Part shown: positions 36,261 to 45,538 of the stretch, one piece after another | Position numbering within the stretch: the stretch's first letter is position 1 | How the letters are laid out: every line of letters begins with the position of its first letter | Origin: Odoribacter laneus YIT 12061 | GTDB lineage: Bacteria; Bacteroidota; Bacteroidia; Bacteroidales; Marinifilaceae | Reading direction: 5' to 3' | Assembly (NCBI RefSeq): GCF_000243215.1 | Contig: NZ_JH594596.1 | Location: 309,560-373,559 of the forward strand | DNA length: 64,000 nt | Made by a program: the position numbers and the translations under genes | The notes under the pieces: model-generated | Told to the model about the DNA's origin: nothing | Databases searched by the model: none | Seen by the model: only the letters and a program-made list of their open reading frames with translations

Positions 36261-37454
36261 GTTGTTGTTTTCTTGTATTTGTTTCATACCCAGTGTTTTA
36301 CTGTTGAGGCGAAAGAAAGCAAACACGGTAAAGGCTGCCCCTAGGATCATACAAAGAATAAACGGAAAATAGGCGGAATCCAGAGAAAGCCAGCTTAAAA
36401 TAAAAGGATAAGTAATGATGGAAATATAATTCATCACCATAACTAGAGAGAGGGCATAGGTGGCATCGGCTGTCGGGACCCCATTGGCTGTTTTGTCGTA
36501 AATAATGGGTTGCATAATCCCATATCCCAGACCGATCAGAATAACGCCTAGTGTAAGGAGTAAGATACCGCTTTTAAAAGCAAACAATACAAGGCCCAAG
36601 GAGATGGCAGCGAGGGAAATAACATTGGTGTAGCCTTTAAACCAAGAAATTACCCGGTTAATATCGAATCCTGGCAGGGTAACGGCTAAAAAGAAAATGG
36701 AAATGAGAGTGCCCGATTTTTCGGCATTTCCTATGTGTAAATTTTGCATATAAAGGGAGAGATTAAAGGGAACGGTCAGGGCGAGAAAAGTAATAAAATA
36801 ATACAATAACATGAGTTTTATCGGCCATTTAAAGCCGGAATGTGAATCCGAAGCAGAGGGGAGAGAGGTGGATTGTACATAAGGAGGAGTATTATCCAAA
36901 AAAAAGGCAAAGAAAAGAGAGATCCCGGAAAAACAGTATACCAGAAATGAATAATGCCAGTTAATACCGGCCAGAAAACCGGAAAGTAAGGTCGCTAATA
37001 CGAGAGTCAGGTTGTTGATGGCCGATGCGATGCCCAATTGGCGTGTGCGGCGGGCTCCGGTAAAATAATCAGCGATAAGTCCCGTGGAAAAAGGAATAAC
37101 CATTCCTGCCCCGATTCCCAGAAAAGCACTCACGACCAGCAATAAATTCAACCTATGGACAAAAGGATAAATGATACTGCAAATAAAAAAGATGATCAGA
37201 CCGGCAATCAAAAGCTTCTTTTTGTTGAGTCGTAAAGAGAGTCGTCCTGCTATCAGGATAAAAGGGACAATAATAAAAGAAGGCAGTGACTCAAGCATTT
37301 GAAGATGGAGATTACTTGCTTTTTGGAATACGGTTTCCAGATCTCCGAGAATGGGGGAAATCGCTAAACCCGGCAAGGATGTGACCATGGAAATAGAATA
37401 AATGGCAAATAAAACCATTATTCCGATTGTTCCTCGTCCTGTTTTTATTTTCAT
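36252..37454 (-). CDS. MFS transporter
   Basis: A 400-residue protein with twelve hydrophobic segments and a major-facilitator-like central loop (after helix 6, about residues 185-205). GRLSLRLNKKKLLIAG after helix 2 is a degenerate version of the MFS loop 2-3 motif, and LGIGAGMVIPFSTGLIADYF is helix 4-like. It resembles drug-efflux-type exporters rather than sugar permeases, but no substrate can be given. It ends 105 bases before gadC on the same strand and may be co-transcribed with the gadC-glsA unit. No exact -7 box was found upstream. Confidence 0.82.
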   Translation of the reverse strand: MKIKTGRGTIGIMVLFAIYSISMVTSLPGLAISPILGDLETVFQKASNLHLQMLESLPSFIIVPFILIAGRLSLRLNKKKLLIAGLIIFFICSIIYPFVHRLNLLLVVSAFLGIGAGMVIPFSTGLIADYFTGARRTRQLGIASAINNLTLVLATLLSGFLAGINWHYSFLVYCFSGISLFFAFFLDNTPPYVQSTSLPSASDSHSGFKWPIKLMLLYYFITFLALTVPFNLSLYMQNLHIGNAEKSGTLISIFFLAVTLPGFDINRVISWFKGYTNVISLAAISLGLVLFAFKSGILLLTLGVILIGLGYGIMQPIIYDKTANGVPTADATYALSLVMVMNYISIITYPFILSWLSLDSAYFPFILCMILGAAFTVFAFFRLNSKTLGMKQIQENNNVK

Positions 37455-37665
37455 ATCGAATGTATGCGTTTTATCGGATTTACTGATTTTAATGGTGGAA
37501 AGTTCAAGTATTTTTTGAAATCCCCTGCTTAAAGTCCTTGTTTTTGTAAAACTTTTAATAAAATGCCGCTAATTTTATATATCGGCACAGACATATACGC
37601 GAAAAAAACGGAAAAAGTTGATTTTTTATTATTACTTTCGAAAGCTAAAACAGAAATTATATATT

Positions 37666-39132
37666 ATGTTATTCAGAAAAATTTATTTTGTGGTATTTGT
37701 TCTGCTGTTGGCTATATTTTCTGCCTGTCAGTCAGATAAAAACATGACCGCTGCTACGACCCGTGTCGTTATTATTTCCACTAATGACATTCATGCTCAG
37801 ATTGATCATTTTCCAAAGTTTGCGACTTTTTTAAAACAGATCAGGGCGGAAAATCCCCATGTCCTTTTAGTAGACGGAGGAGATCGTTTTTCAGGGAACG
37901 TGTATGTGGACAATGCCAAGGAAAAGGGAAAACCGATGTTTGATTTGATGGGCAAGCTGGGATACGATGTAGCTACTTTGGGAAATCATGAATTCGATTA
38001 TGGTGAAGCTGCATTAAATAAACGAATTTCAGCGTCCTCTTTTCCGGTTATCTGTGCGAATATGCAGACAAAAGGCACTTCTTTGCAACAGCCTGATCCT
38101 TACCGGATAATTGAGAAAGCTGGTATTAGATTTTGTTTTTTAGGATTAATAGGAACGAATGCCGTCACCCATATTCCGGCTACAAATCCGGATAATGTAA
38201 AGGACATTACCTTCCGGTATTATAAAACTGCGGCTTTTGAAAATAGAAAATTAAAAAATCAGTGTGATGTGTTTATCGGTTTGACGCATATCGGGTTTGT
38301 AGGCGATTCCTTATTGGCTATAGCTATGCCTGAATTGGATGTCATTATTGGAGGACATTCTCACACTTTAATCGAGGGACCTCTGAGAATCAACAATGTA
38401 TTGGTGAGCCAGACGGGTTCTAATTTAAAATATGCCGGAGTAACCTATCTGGATTTTAAAGGTAAAAAATTAGTAAACAAGACTTATAAGGCTGTAAAAC
38501 TGGATACTTTTGCGGAGGACGCAGAAATTAAAGCTATGGTCAGGGAGATTTGCAATCGTCCGGAATTTAAAGAGAAAATTGGTACCACTTCAAAGGGATT
38601 GAAATACAAAGAAAACGTGGCGAATATGGTAACGGATGCGATGAGTGAAGCGGCGGATTGCGATTTTGCTTTTTATAATAGCGGGGGAGTGCGTTATAAT
38701 TCTATTCCTGCGGGGGATATTACGCGGGAAACCATCTACCGGATAGAGCCTTTCAACAATTACATCGTCAAACACCGGCTCACCTTAAACGAAATGAAAC
38801 GATTGATATTGAATCGTTTTAACGGTTTAAAAAACCAGGAAAATCGCCGGATCGATTTATTTGTTTCCAAAGGGAGGTATACTATTTTGAAAAATGAAGA
38901 AGGAGAAGGGGTAGACGTCGTATTTGTCGATAAAAACGGGAATAAACTGAAAGATCCTGAACAGGAATTTACGGTGGGATTGAGTAATTACGTAAACAGT
39001 ACTTACGATTTTATTGGAAAAGGGAAGGGAGAGAATACCCATATTCCTATTGTAGAAGCCATGGAAAAATTTGTTCAGACTCAGGGAGACGTGAACAATC
39101 AGGAACGAAGGACATTTATTAATAAAAAGTGA
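37666..39132 (+). CDS. 5'-nucleotidase / metallophosphatase lipoprotein
   Basis: A 488-residue lipoprotein (MLFRKIYFVVFVLLLAIFSAC, lipobox Cys at residue 21). Calcineurin-like metallophosphatase motifs are in order: STNDIHAQ, VDGGDRFSGN, TLGNHEFDYG and GGHSHTLIE. A 5'-nucleotidase C-terminal domain follows, with YNSGGVRYN and IEPFNNY. It likely dephosphorylates nucleotides in the periplasm or at the surface to salvage nucleosides. ATG 37666 is chosen, because the longer frame would begin at a TTG and would bury the signal peptide. Confidence 0.9.
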   Translation: MLFRKIYFVVFVLLLAIFSACQSDKNMTAATTRVVIISTNDIHAQIDHFPKFATFLKQIRAENPHVLLVDGGDRFSGNVYVDNAKEKGKPMFDLMGKLGYDVATLGNHEFDYGEAALNKRISASSFPVICANMQTKGTSLQQPDPYRIIEKAGIRFCFLGLIGTNAVTHIPATNPDNVKDITFRYYKTAAFENRKLKNQCDVFIGLTHIGFVGDSLLAIAMPELDVIIGGHSHTLIEGPLRINNVLVSQTGSNLKYAGVTYLDFKGKKLVNKTYKAVKLDTFAEDAEIKAMVREICNRPEFKEKIGTTSKGLKYKENVANMVTDAMSEAADCDFAFYNSGGVRYNSIPAGDITRETIYRIEPFNNYIVKHRLTLNEMKRLILNRFNGLKNQENRRIDLFVSKGRYTILKNEEGEGVDVVFVDKNGNKLKDPEQEFTVGLSNYVNSTYDFIGKGKGENTHIPIVEAMEKFVQTQGDVNNQERRTFINKK

Positions 39133-39152
39133 TAAACATTTAATTGTTTCAC

Positions 39153-39280
39153 TGTTCAATGGTGTAAAAGTTCAACTATTCCGCTAGGAAAAGGAGGGAT
39201 AGTACTTTAGGTGGGAGAAATGCCTGTCTGATACTTCCGTCAAAAATATTCCTCCCCGAGGACTTTTACACAATTGAGCA
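39153..39280. repeat. Inverted repeat with 21-base arms
   Basis: TGTTCAATGGTGTAAAAGTTC (39153-39173, given here as 21 bases in two parts: TGTTCAATGG, TGTAAAAGTTC) is an inverted match at 18 of 21 positions to 39260-39280. The 86 bases between do not pair well. Lies between the nucleotidase and radical SAM genes. Confidence 0.55.
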
Positions 39281-39331
39281 TTCTCACATTTCCATATTTT
39301 CATATTCAAATATTTAGATTCAGGCTTGTAC

Positions 39332-39339
39332 GGGGGGGG
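39332..39339 (+). repeat. G8 tract upstream of the radical SAM gene
   Basis: A run of eight G residues 60 bases before ATG 39400, in the presumed promoter region. Slippage here could change spacing. Confidence 0.5.
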
Positions 39340-39399
39340 AGTGAAACTTATTTGTCTTTTATGCGTTTATAGGAAAAATATAAACAAATTTCACTGCTA

Positions 39400-40902
39400 A
39401 TGAAGACATTTAAGACACAAGTACAAGCCTTTGCGATGAAGAAATTGCTCAAATATGTAGAGAAGGATCCGGAACAAAACGCATCCAAGGCTTTGAAATG
39501 GATTAAAAAGATCGATACAGACGGTACATACGGTTCATCGTGGGATACCTTGGCCGAGTGCTTGAAAGATCCACAAAATAACTGGACCCGTTTGGTTATG
39601 AAAGCATACAATGAATGGGATCCGTATGTAAGGCGAAAACTTTTTGAGGCTCTGATTTGTAATGCTGCCATCATTGGGAATAGTGCCATAAAGATTACCA
39701 GTAAGAAGTACGGTGTAAATGTTCCCTGGACAATTTTGATGGACCCTACTTCTGCCTGTAATTTAAAATGTACGGGATGTTGGGCGGCGGAATACGGTCA
39801 TCGGATGTCAATGGATTTTGAAACCTTAGACCGCATCATTGCAGAAGCAAAGGATTTAGGAGTATATATGTTTATCTTTTCCGGAGGAGAACCTTTAGTA
39901 AGGAAAAAGGATATCATTCGTTTGTGTGAAAAACATCCGGAATGTTATTTCTTGGCTTTTACGAACGGTACATTGATCGACGAAGCTTTTGCGGACGAGA
40001 TGCTGCGGGTTGGAAATTTCGCTCCGGCCATCAGCGTAGAAGGTTATGAGGAAGAAACAGATATGCGCAGGGGAAAAGGGACATACCAGGCTGTCATGCG
40101 GGCCATGAAAATACTGAAAGAGAAACGTTTGGTATTCGGCATGTCTACTTGTTATCACCGAAAAAATGTAGATGTTGTCGGATCGTCCGAATATATGGAC
40201 TTTATGATAGATAAGGGAGCTGCTTTTGTCTGGTATTTTACCTATATGCCCGTAGGCAGTGATGCCATTCCCGAATTGATGGTAACAGCTGAACAGCGTA
40301 AATTCATGTATAATCAGGTGAGGATGTTCCGAAAGACAAAACCTATTTTTGCTATGGATTTCTGGAACGATGGGGAATATGTAAAAGGTTGTATCGCCGG
40401 AGGGCGTTATTATTTCCATATTAATGCAAACGGTGATGTGGAACCTTGTGCTTTTATCCATTACTCCAATGTGAACATAAAAGATATGTCTTTACTCGAA
40501 GCCCTTCGCTCTCCTTTGTTTAAAGCTTATCAGGAACGACAGCCTTTTAATAAGAATCATTTGCGTCCCTGTCCTTTATTGGATAATCCGAATAGTCTGA
40601 AAGAAGTCGTACATGTTTCCGGAGCCCGTTCTACCGATATGTTAAAGCCGGAAGATGTGGATACTTTAACAGATAAATGTCAGGATACTTCTCAAAGATG
40701 GGGAAATGTAGCGGATAAAATCTGGTATGAACGTCCGGATGTGCAGGAAGAAATGAGAAAAGAAGGAGAAATGCCTCCCTCTACTAAGGAAGAGAGAGAA
40801 AAAAGAAAAATAACGGAAATCCCTGAAATCCCCCGAGAACATCCGGGGAAAACGGAAAAAATCAAGAAAGAAGAGCCGATTGAGATCGAAATCAAAGGTT
40901 AG
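39400..40902 (+). CDS. Radical SAM / SPASM-like protein of unknown function
   Basis: A 500-residue protein. Residues 1-105 form a helical N-terminal domain. The radical SAM [4Fe-4S] motif Cys120-x3-Cys124-x2-Cys127 is in SACNLKCTGCW, and IFSGGEPL is the SAM-binding loop. A C-terminal cluster (GCIAGGRYYFHINANGDVEPC, then RPCPLLDN) resembles a SPASM auxiliary iron-sulfur site. The last 50 residues are Glu/Lys/Pro-rich and probably disordered. SPASM proteins mature peptides or enzymes, but no precursor peptide gene is visible nearby, so the substrate is unknown. Its last 4 bases overlap the convergent methyltransferase gene. Confidence 0.87.
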   Translation: MKTFKTQVQAFAMKKLLKYVEKDPEQNASKALKWIKKIDTDGTYGSSWDTLAECLKDPQNNWTRLVMKAYNEWDPYVRRKLFEALICNAAIIGNSAIKITSKKYGVNVPWTILMDPTSACNLKCTGCWAAEYGHRMSMDFETLDRIIAEAKDLGVYMFIFSGGEPLVRKKDIIRLCEKHPECYFLAFTNGTLIDEAFADEMLRVGNFAPAISVEGYEEETDMRRGKGTYQAVMRAMKILKEKRLVFGMSTCYHRKNVDVVGSSEYMDFMIDKGAAFVWYFTYMPVGSDAIPELMVTAEQRKFMYNQVRMFRKTKPIFAMDFWNDGEYVKGCIAGGRYYFHINANGDVEPCAFIHYSNVNIKDMSLLEALRSPLFKAYQERQPFNKNHLRPCPLLDNPNSLKEVVHVSGARSTDMLKPEDVDTLTDKCQDTSQRWGNVADKIWYERPDVQEEMRKEGEMPPSTKEEREKRKITEIPEIPREHPGKTEKIKKEEPIEIEIKG

Positions 40903-42074
40903 GCTTTTTCACAATCAATGAGGATACGTCGGGCATTGCCGAGGGTGGTCGCAAAAAGGTAGAGAGGACCTCCGTCGGAAATGCCCGAACTTTTTCGGAT
41001 TTCTTCCACTCTCATGGGAAAATTCCGAACACTGATATTGGCTTGGGGAAATTGTTTACCCCATTGCTTTAATTTTTTACGGGAAAAGTCCATTACCTGT
41101 CTTACTTTAAAAATACGTCCGGGAAAATGATTTATTTTTTGATCCGAAGTGTATAAATGGCTGTGCTGGTGTAACTTGTCGATTGAATATTGTTCACTGA
41201 TCAATTGAAAAGCTCCGCTTTTTAAGATGGCACTATTGGGTTCGTATATGTAGTTTTTAACGGTATCTGCCAGCTGATAAACAGCAGTTTGTTCCTGTCC
41301 CCACTGAAAAGAAAAAAGCTGCCGTTCACCTGAAGCCGTGAAATTTACGGTTACTACTTTTACTTCGGGTTGCGGTTTCTTACTTTCCAACACCAGTATC
41401 ATCTCTTTACATTCATTTCTGACAGCTACAATGTGAATTTCAATTATTTCCGGAATTAATTTTAATGTTTCTGTGGGGTCGGCCATCGGAGAGATTTTGA
41501 CGATAAGCCGCCGGGATTTTTTTAAAAGTATATTTTTTAATTGTAGAATATCCGGTTCGCATTCCGTTATAGCGAATAGACGTTTATTGTTGCCGGACCT
41601 GCGGGCCGGATCGATATAAAAAGTATCTGCTTGTAGAGTGGGGAGAAGGGTTTGGGCATCTGCTTCTATAACTTGAATATTACCGGCTTTTAAAACAGCA
41701 AAATTAGCTGCTGCTGCCTTACAATATTCCGGAAATCGTTCGATATAGATCACTTTTTGGGCAACTTGTGAAAAAAACCAGCTATCTATCCCCAATCCTC
41801 CCGTCAGGTCGCATACTTTTTCCCCGCGAAGGAGAGATTGCTTATATCGGGCTGTCAGTTCGGAAGAACATTGCTCTGCAGAAAGACGGGAAGGAAAGAG
41901 GAGATCCGGCTGATCATACCAGGTTGGCAACTTGTCCCGAATTTGTCTCCGGGCCAGGATTTGATCCACGGCAAAAGCCACGGGGATCTCTTTATACTGT
42001 TTTGCATTCAGCAGTAACTTATCGGTATTGTCCGTTAAGTGGGCTGCAATGAAATTTTTTAATTCTGGGGTCAA
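40899..42074 (-). CDS. THUMP-like class I SAM-dependent methyltransferase
   Basis: A 391-residue protein. VCDLTGGLGIDSWFFSQ is the SAM-binding motif I, FYIDPARR a DPAR catalytic-like motif, and the C-terminal ~90 residues fit a THUMP-like domain. Related Bacteroidota proteins are annotated as RNA-modifying methyltransferases, so tRNA or rRNA is a plausible target. Start: no in-frame ATG exists near the N-terminus. The longest frame starts at a TTG (42107) that overlaps a -7 box (42105-42112). TTG 42074, giving LTPELKNFIAAH at the start, lies 24 bases after the expected transcription start and fits family alignment better. Confidence 0.82.
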   Translation of the reverse strand: MTPELKNFIAAHLTDNTDKLLLNAKQYKEIPVAFAVDQILARRQIRDKLPTWYDQPDLLFPSRLSAEQCSSELTARYKQSLLRGEKVCDLTGGLGIDSWFFSQVAQKVIYIERFPEYCKAAAANFAVLKAGNIQVIEADAQTLLPTLQADTFYIDPARRSGNNKRLFAITECEPDILQLKNILLKKSRRLIVKISPMADPTETLKLIPEIIEIHIVAVRNECKEMILVLESKKPQPEVKVVTVNFTASGERQLFSFQWGQEQTAVYQLADTVKNYIYEPNSAILKSGAFQLISEQYSIDKLHQHSHLYTSDQKINHFPGRIFKVRQVMDFSRKKLKQWGKQFPQANISVRNFPMRVEEIRKSSGISDGGPLYLFATTLGNARRILIDCEKA

Positions 42075-42104
42075 AACTATTCCGGCTACTGATTTTTCAG
42101 GAAA

Positions 42105-42112
42105 CAAAGATA
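42105..42112 (-). promoter_or_regulatory. -7 box of the THUMP-like methyltransferase
   Basis: TATCTTTG on the minus strand, exact TAnnTTTG, about 30 bases before TTG 42074. Confidence 0.5.
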
Positions 42113-42182
42113 AGGAATTTTAAAAATGAAATCCTTTTATAGTGCCCGGAAAAGTTATTCGCTGGATCCTTGGAACGAAATT

Positions 42183-43598
42183 TTAGAGTAATTTCTGTAA
42201 AATATAAATGCCGATACCGGCTAAAAAACCTACGATAGCCCATCCGGAAATATGTTTGACATACCACATAAAATTAATTTTTTCCAGTCCCATAACGACT
42301 ACTCCTGCAGCGGAACCTATAATGAGGATGCTTCCTCCTGTTCCGGCACAATAAGCAATCAATTCCCAAAATGTTCCGTCCTGTACAAAATTGGCCATAT
42401 AAGCCGGTTCGGGCATAGCCGCTGCAGCTTGAGGGCTGAGTACAGGATACATACCCATAGAGGCTGCTACCAGAGGAACATTGTCGATTACAGACGAAAG
42501 GAATCCGATAATGATACTGACGATATAAACATTGTGTACGTCCCGGTCCAGAAAAACCGATAAATCCTTCAATACGCCTACAGCTTCTAAGGCAGCTACA
42601 GCCATCAAAATTCCGAAAAAGAAAAGAATAGTGGGGAAATCCACTTTAGATAACACATAGGGTAGCCGGAATTGCTGAGCCGGTGTGAGATTTTTTTTAC
42701 GGTTATAAAAAATATCCATATAAACCCATAATAATCCCAAGGCGAGTAGAATTCCGGCAAAAGGCGGTAGATGGGTAAGCGATTTGAAGACAGGGACAGA
42801 CAGCAAACAAAGGATGCCTAATATAAAAATAATATTACTTTCTTTTCGGTTGACGAGGTTTAAGTCTTTTCCTGCTGATTTGTCGGCGGTGGGAGTGACA
42901 TTCCCTTTTAACTGCAGCGAAATGATCCAAAGCGGGAAGGCCAGGGCAGCGACACTGGGAAAAAACAAAGACCGTATGACATCTCCGGAAGTGATGTTGT
43001 CGTTTATCCATAACATAATCGTCGTCACGTCTCCTATAGGAGTCCAGGCTCCTCCTGCATTGGCGGCGATGACGACAACACTTCCGAAAATCCACCTTTC
43101 CTGCGGCTTATCGAGTAATTTTTGTAAAAGCATAATCATCACAATGGCAGAAGTCATATTGTCCAGTACAGAAGACATAAAAAAAGTGATAAATCCGATC
43201 AGCCAAAGCAATTTTTTTTTATTGCGGGTTGTAATACGTCTGGTGATGCCTTCAAAACCTTTATGTATATCCATGAGTTCGACAATCGTCATGGCCCCTA
43301 ACAAATAAAAAAGTATTTCTGCCACATTGCCCAGATGATCCACGATTTGTAAATTTACAATATACTGGATCACCTGTTCCGGTTTAGAAAGGGAAAGATA
43401 TTCTTTATGTGCTGCTAAAAATTCACTGAAAGAAGTTGCATTGGCCTGAATAACTGTCGAGGCTGCGGAAAAAATAAAAAGGGTCCACAAAAACATACCC
43501 AGTATTAAAGCTACAGCTGCTTTATTTATACCGGTTTTATTTTCCAGTGCTATAAAAACATAGCCTAGAATAAAAATGACAATCATTGCAGTAACCAT
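42183..43598 (-). CDS. nhaD: Na+/H+ antiporter, NhaD family
   Basis: A 471-residue ion transporter with about 12 membrane segments. FFMSSVLDNMTSAIVMIM and FLSSVIDNVPLVAASMGM carry the Asp-Asn pairs in two inverted repeats typical of the IT superfamily/NhaD antiporters; AANAGGAWTPIGDVTTIMLW is a third signature. Expected role: Na+ (or Li+) export in exchange for protons at the inner membrane, contributing to pH and sodium homeostasis. Stop is 75 bases after the methyltransferase promoter region on the same strand; separate transcription is likely. No signal peptide. Confidence 0.93.
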   Translation of the reverse strand: MVTAMIVIFILGYVFIALENKTGINKAAVALILGMFLWTLFIFSAASTVIQANATSFSEFLAAHKEYLSLSKPEQVIQYIVNLQIVDHLGNVAEILFYLLGAMTIVELMDIHKGFEGITRRITTRNKKKLLWLIGFITFFMSSVLDNMTSAIVMIMLLQKLLDKPQERWIFGSVVVIAANAGGAWTPIGDVTTIMLWINDNITSGDVIRSLFFPSVAALAFPLWIISLQLKGNVTPTADKSAGKDLNLVNRKESNIIFILGILCLLSVPVFKSLTHLPPFAGILLALGLLWVYMDIFYNRKKNLTPAQQFRLPYVLSKVDFPTILFFFGILMAVAALEAVGVLKDLSVFLDRDVHNVYIVSIIIGFLSSVIDNVPLVAASMGMYPVLSPQAAAAMPEPAYMANFVQDGTFWELIAYCAGTGGSILIIGSAAGVVVMGLEKINFMWYVKHISGWAIVGFLAGIGIYILQKLL

Positions 43599-43693
43599 AG
43601 TAAGCTTATTGTTTTTTTTCTATACGGAAGAATAAAAGAAGACGTTACACCACATATTTCAAATCTTCCTTTTTCTTTTCTGTAAAATGTTCG

Positions 43694-43701
43694 TATATTT
43701 G
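43694..43701 (+). promoter_or_regulatory. -7 box of the small exported protein gene
   Basis: TATATTTG, exact match; predicted start near 43708 leaves about 12 bases before ATG 43720. Confidence 0.5.
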
Positions 43702-43719
43702 TCTTACTGTTTGAAAGGG

Positions 43720-44112
43720 ATGAAACATTGTATTCTCTACATATTATTTCTTTGGATTGCCGTATTGATTGCCGATACGGCAAAAGGAAACGATGTGTCA
43801 TTCCCCGATATTTCGAAAGCTGAATGGTCTACGGAAAAGGAAGAATCTGTCAAATTATGGGAATTTGTGGCTTCCAATGATGCGGCGGATATTTCGCTTC
43901 AGCAACATAATCCTTTTAGCCAGAACAATTCTTTTAGGCGGAATCTACAGCTCAGGTCCTTACAGGCTAAAATCGTATTTCATTTATCTGGAAATTTTCA
44001 ATCCTTTTCGGTAGAAACCTGGCGTACTTTTCTTTATCTCTACCGCAACCATTATGCTCAACAAAAAATGTGGGGTTACTACATTTACGGATTGTGCAAA
44101 ATCATTATTTAG
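43720..44112 (+). CDS. Small exported protein of unknown function
   Basis: A 130-residue protein with signal peptide MKHCILYILFLWIAVLIADTAKG. The mature part has no recognised motif and is moderately polar, with Gln/Asn-rich patches (SLQQHNPFSQNNSF) and a tyrosine-rich end (GYYIYG). Start chosen at ATG 43720 because the alternative upstream ATG (43687) would precede the -7 box at 43694-43701 and would place ten residues before the signal peptide. GAAAGGG precedes the ATG. Divergent from nhaD. I do not recognise the family. Confidence 0.6.
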   Translation: MKHCILYILFLWIAVLIADTAKGNDVSFPDISKAEWSTEKEESVKLWEFVASNDAADISLQQHNPFSQNNSFRRNLQLRSLQAKIVFHLSGNFQSFSVETWRTFLYLYRNHYAQQKMWGYYIYGLCKIII

Positions 44113-44279
44113 GGTATTATCTATTTAGTCGAATGTTCGAAAGTCCGGGAAGAGTTTTGCTTCCTGGGGGAACGGATTGACATTTGCTGAGGAACGGAGC
44201 CTTTCTTCCCGATTAATCTTGAATCAAGGTCGGAAGTTTATTCCTGAGGCATAGCGAATCGTTCATTATTTGAACATGA
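44113..44279. other. Non-coding gap (part of 316 bases)
   Basis: No reading frame, RNA gene or promoter with a full consensus is seen between the small exported protein and the hairpin at 44280. Confidence 0.4.
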
Positions 44280-44325
44280 AAAACTGGGACGAACCGAATT
44301 CCGGTTTAAAATCGTCCTGTTTTAT
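44280..44325 (+). terminator. Hairpin upstream of the membrane protein gene
   Basis: AAAACTGGGACGA pairs with TCGTCCTGTTTT (one bulge), with an inner ACCG/CGGT stem, followed by T-rich bases. It may terminate the small exported protein transcript, about 170 bases downstream of its stop, or be a leader structure. Confidence 0.5.
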
Positions 44326-44428
44326 TTCGGTTCATCGAATTTTAATTTTTATCCGGACATCTCTTCTGGAAGAATCCACGGGAAAATCTGGCAGAGGGGA
44401 TAAGGAAATAACCTTAAATAACCTGATT

Positions 44429-44959
44429 ATGTCAAAATATAAAACAATAACAGAGGATATAGAAACTGTAACCAATAAAGAAGTTGTAAAACAAAATAGA
44501 GTTTCTCTGGTGGCTTTAGGACTTGTGGTAGCTGCCGTTTTATGCGTAGCCGGCGGATGGGCTATCGAAGATCCCAATTCGTCTTTATCTACCTTTTTAT
44601 TTACAGCAGCTGTTTTCCTTTTTTTAGGAGGAATCGTTAAATTTTTTATGGGCAGGGAATGTTATTTATTTCGCCCTACAGGCAGTCATTTACAAAAAAT
44701 AACGGTTTATTTTGATGCAAAAGAATCTCAACCTTTGCAATATTGTATTGAAGAAAAAAGATTTGAAGATTTAAAACAGTTGAAGAGACAAATCAATACT
44801 GGTGTCAAATTGGACGTTATGCTTACCGGCGACAAAAAATTTGCTGCTGTACAGCTTTCAGAATACGTTCCTTATGCGTATGAAGCCATTTCTCCTGTAA
44901 TTTGTTATTATGGGGAGGAAGCGAAAAACTTTTCCCACTATCTGGGAAACGGTAGATAA
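44429..44959 (+). CDS. Two-helix membrane protein of unknown function
   Basis: A 176-residue protein: short polar N-terminus, two adjacent membrane helices (about residues 24-46 and 54-74), then a soluble C-terminal domain containing YFDAKESQPLQYCIEEKRFED and KLDVMLTGDKKFAAVQ. The layout suggests an inner-membrane anchor with a cytoplasmic domain. ATG 44429 is chosen over an upstream ATG (44270), because the added 53 residues are not protein-like and would run through the hairpin at 44280. Family unrecognised; similar hypothetical proteins are common in Bacteroidales. Confidence 0.65.
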   Translation: MSKYKTITEDIETVTNKEVVKQNRVSLVALGLVVAAVLCVAGGWAIEDPNSSLSTFLFTAAVFLFLGGIVKFFMGRECYLFRPTGSHLQKITVYFDAKESQPLQYCIEEKRFEDLKQLKRQINTGVKLDVMLTGDKKFAAVQLSEYVPYAYEAISPVICYYGEEAKNFSHYLGNGR

Positions 44960-44976
44960 TCCTTCTGCTGAAAACA

Positions 44977-45019
44977 AAAGCCTGGAAAATGATTTATCTT
45001 CATTTTTCAGGCTTTTTTA
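44977..45019. terminator. Bidirectional terminator
   Basis: AAAGCCTGGAAAATGA (44977-44992) pairs with TCATTTTTCAGGCTTT (45000-45015) at 15 of 16 positions, with T/A runs; between two convergent genes. Confidence 0.85.
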
Positions 45020-45057
45020 TATATAAAATATTTGTCTTGCTTGGTGAACGTTTATTT

Positions 45058-45438
45058 TCAGTTTTGAGAAGGAATATCCGGAATTTTTCGGATCAACAAC
45101 GTAATTTGCATATCTTTTTCCCGTATGCTTTCGTGTTGACTTTCCAGGAGATTGATGAGTTTACGAATCATTTGCTTGTCGTCGATGTCCGCCGGAGTAC
45201 GGTTATAAACCGTTTGAGGCTCTTCTGTAATGTATTTGGGACCGTCTCCAGTTTGTAACCAGGCTTTATTTACGCCTAATAATTTGCAAAGTACAGTTAA
45301 TTTCGTAGAATCAGGTTTGGTTTTTCCTTTGATATAATTGGAGACAGTGCTGGCAGATATATCTATAGCTTTAGCAATTTTATACTTAGATATGCGTTGT
45401 TCCTCGATGATACTTTGTAAACGTTCTGGAAATCCCAT
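45058..45438 (-). CDS. XRE-family transcriptional regulator
   Basis: A 126-residue protein. A helix-turn-helix covers about residues 5-60: ISKYKIAKAIDISASTVSNY contains both helices, followed by KGKTKP and a CKLLGVNKAWLQTGDG segment typical of phage-repressor-like XRE proteins. The C-terminal half is a predicted coiled coil (MIRKLINLLESQHESIREKD), probably for dimerisation. It has its own -7 box and a palindrome upstream that could be its operator. No phage genes are nearby, so it is likely a stand-alone regulator. Confidence 0.88.
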   Translation of the reverse strand: MGFPERLQSIIEEQRISKYKIAKAIDISASTVSNYIKGKTKPDSTKLTVLCKLLGVNKAWLQTGDGPKYITEEPQTVYNRTPADIDDKQMIRKLINLLESQHESIREKDMQITLLIRKIPDIPSQN

Positions 45439-45502
45439 AATATTTTAAATTAAATTAAATATAAAATTCAATGAAAATAATCCAATATTTATTTGCATGT
45501 AA

Positions 45503-45524
45503 ACAAATATTGTATTATATTTGT
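45503..45524. promoter_or_regulatory. Candidate operator palindrome upstream of the XRE gene
   Basis: ACAAATAT (45503-45510), six bases, ATATTTGT (45517-45524): perfect 8-base arms. It overlaps a plus-strand TATATTTG box (45516-45523) and lies beside the minus-strand box at 45539-45546. Confidence 0.45.
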
Positions 45525-45538
45525 AAATTGCTTATATA

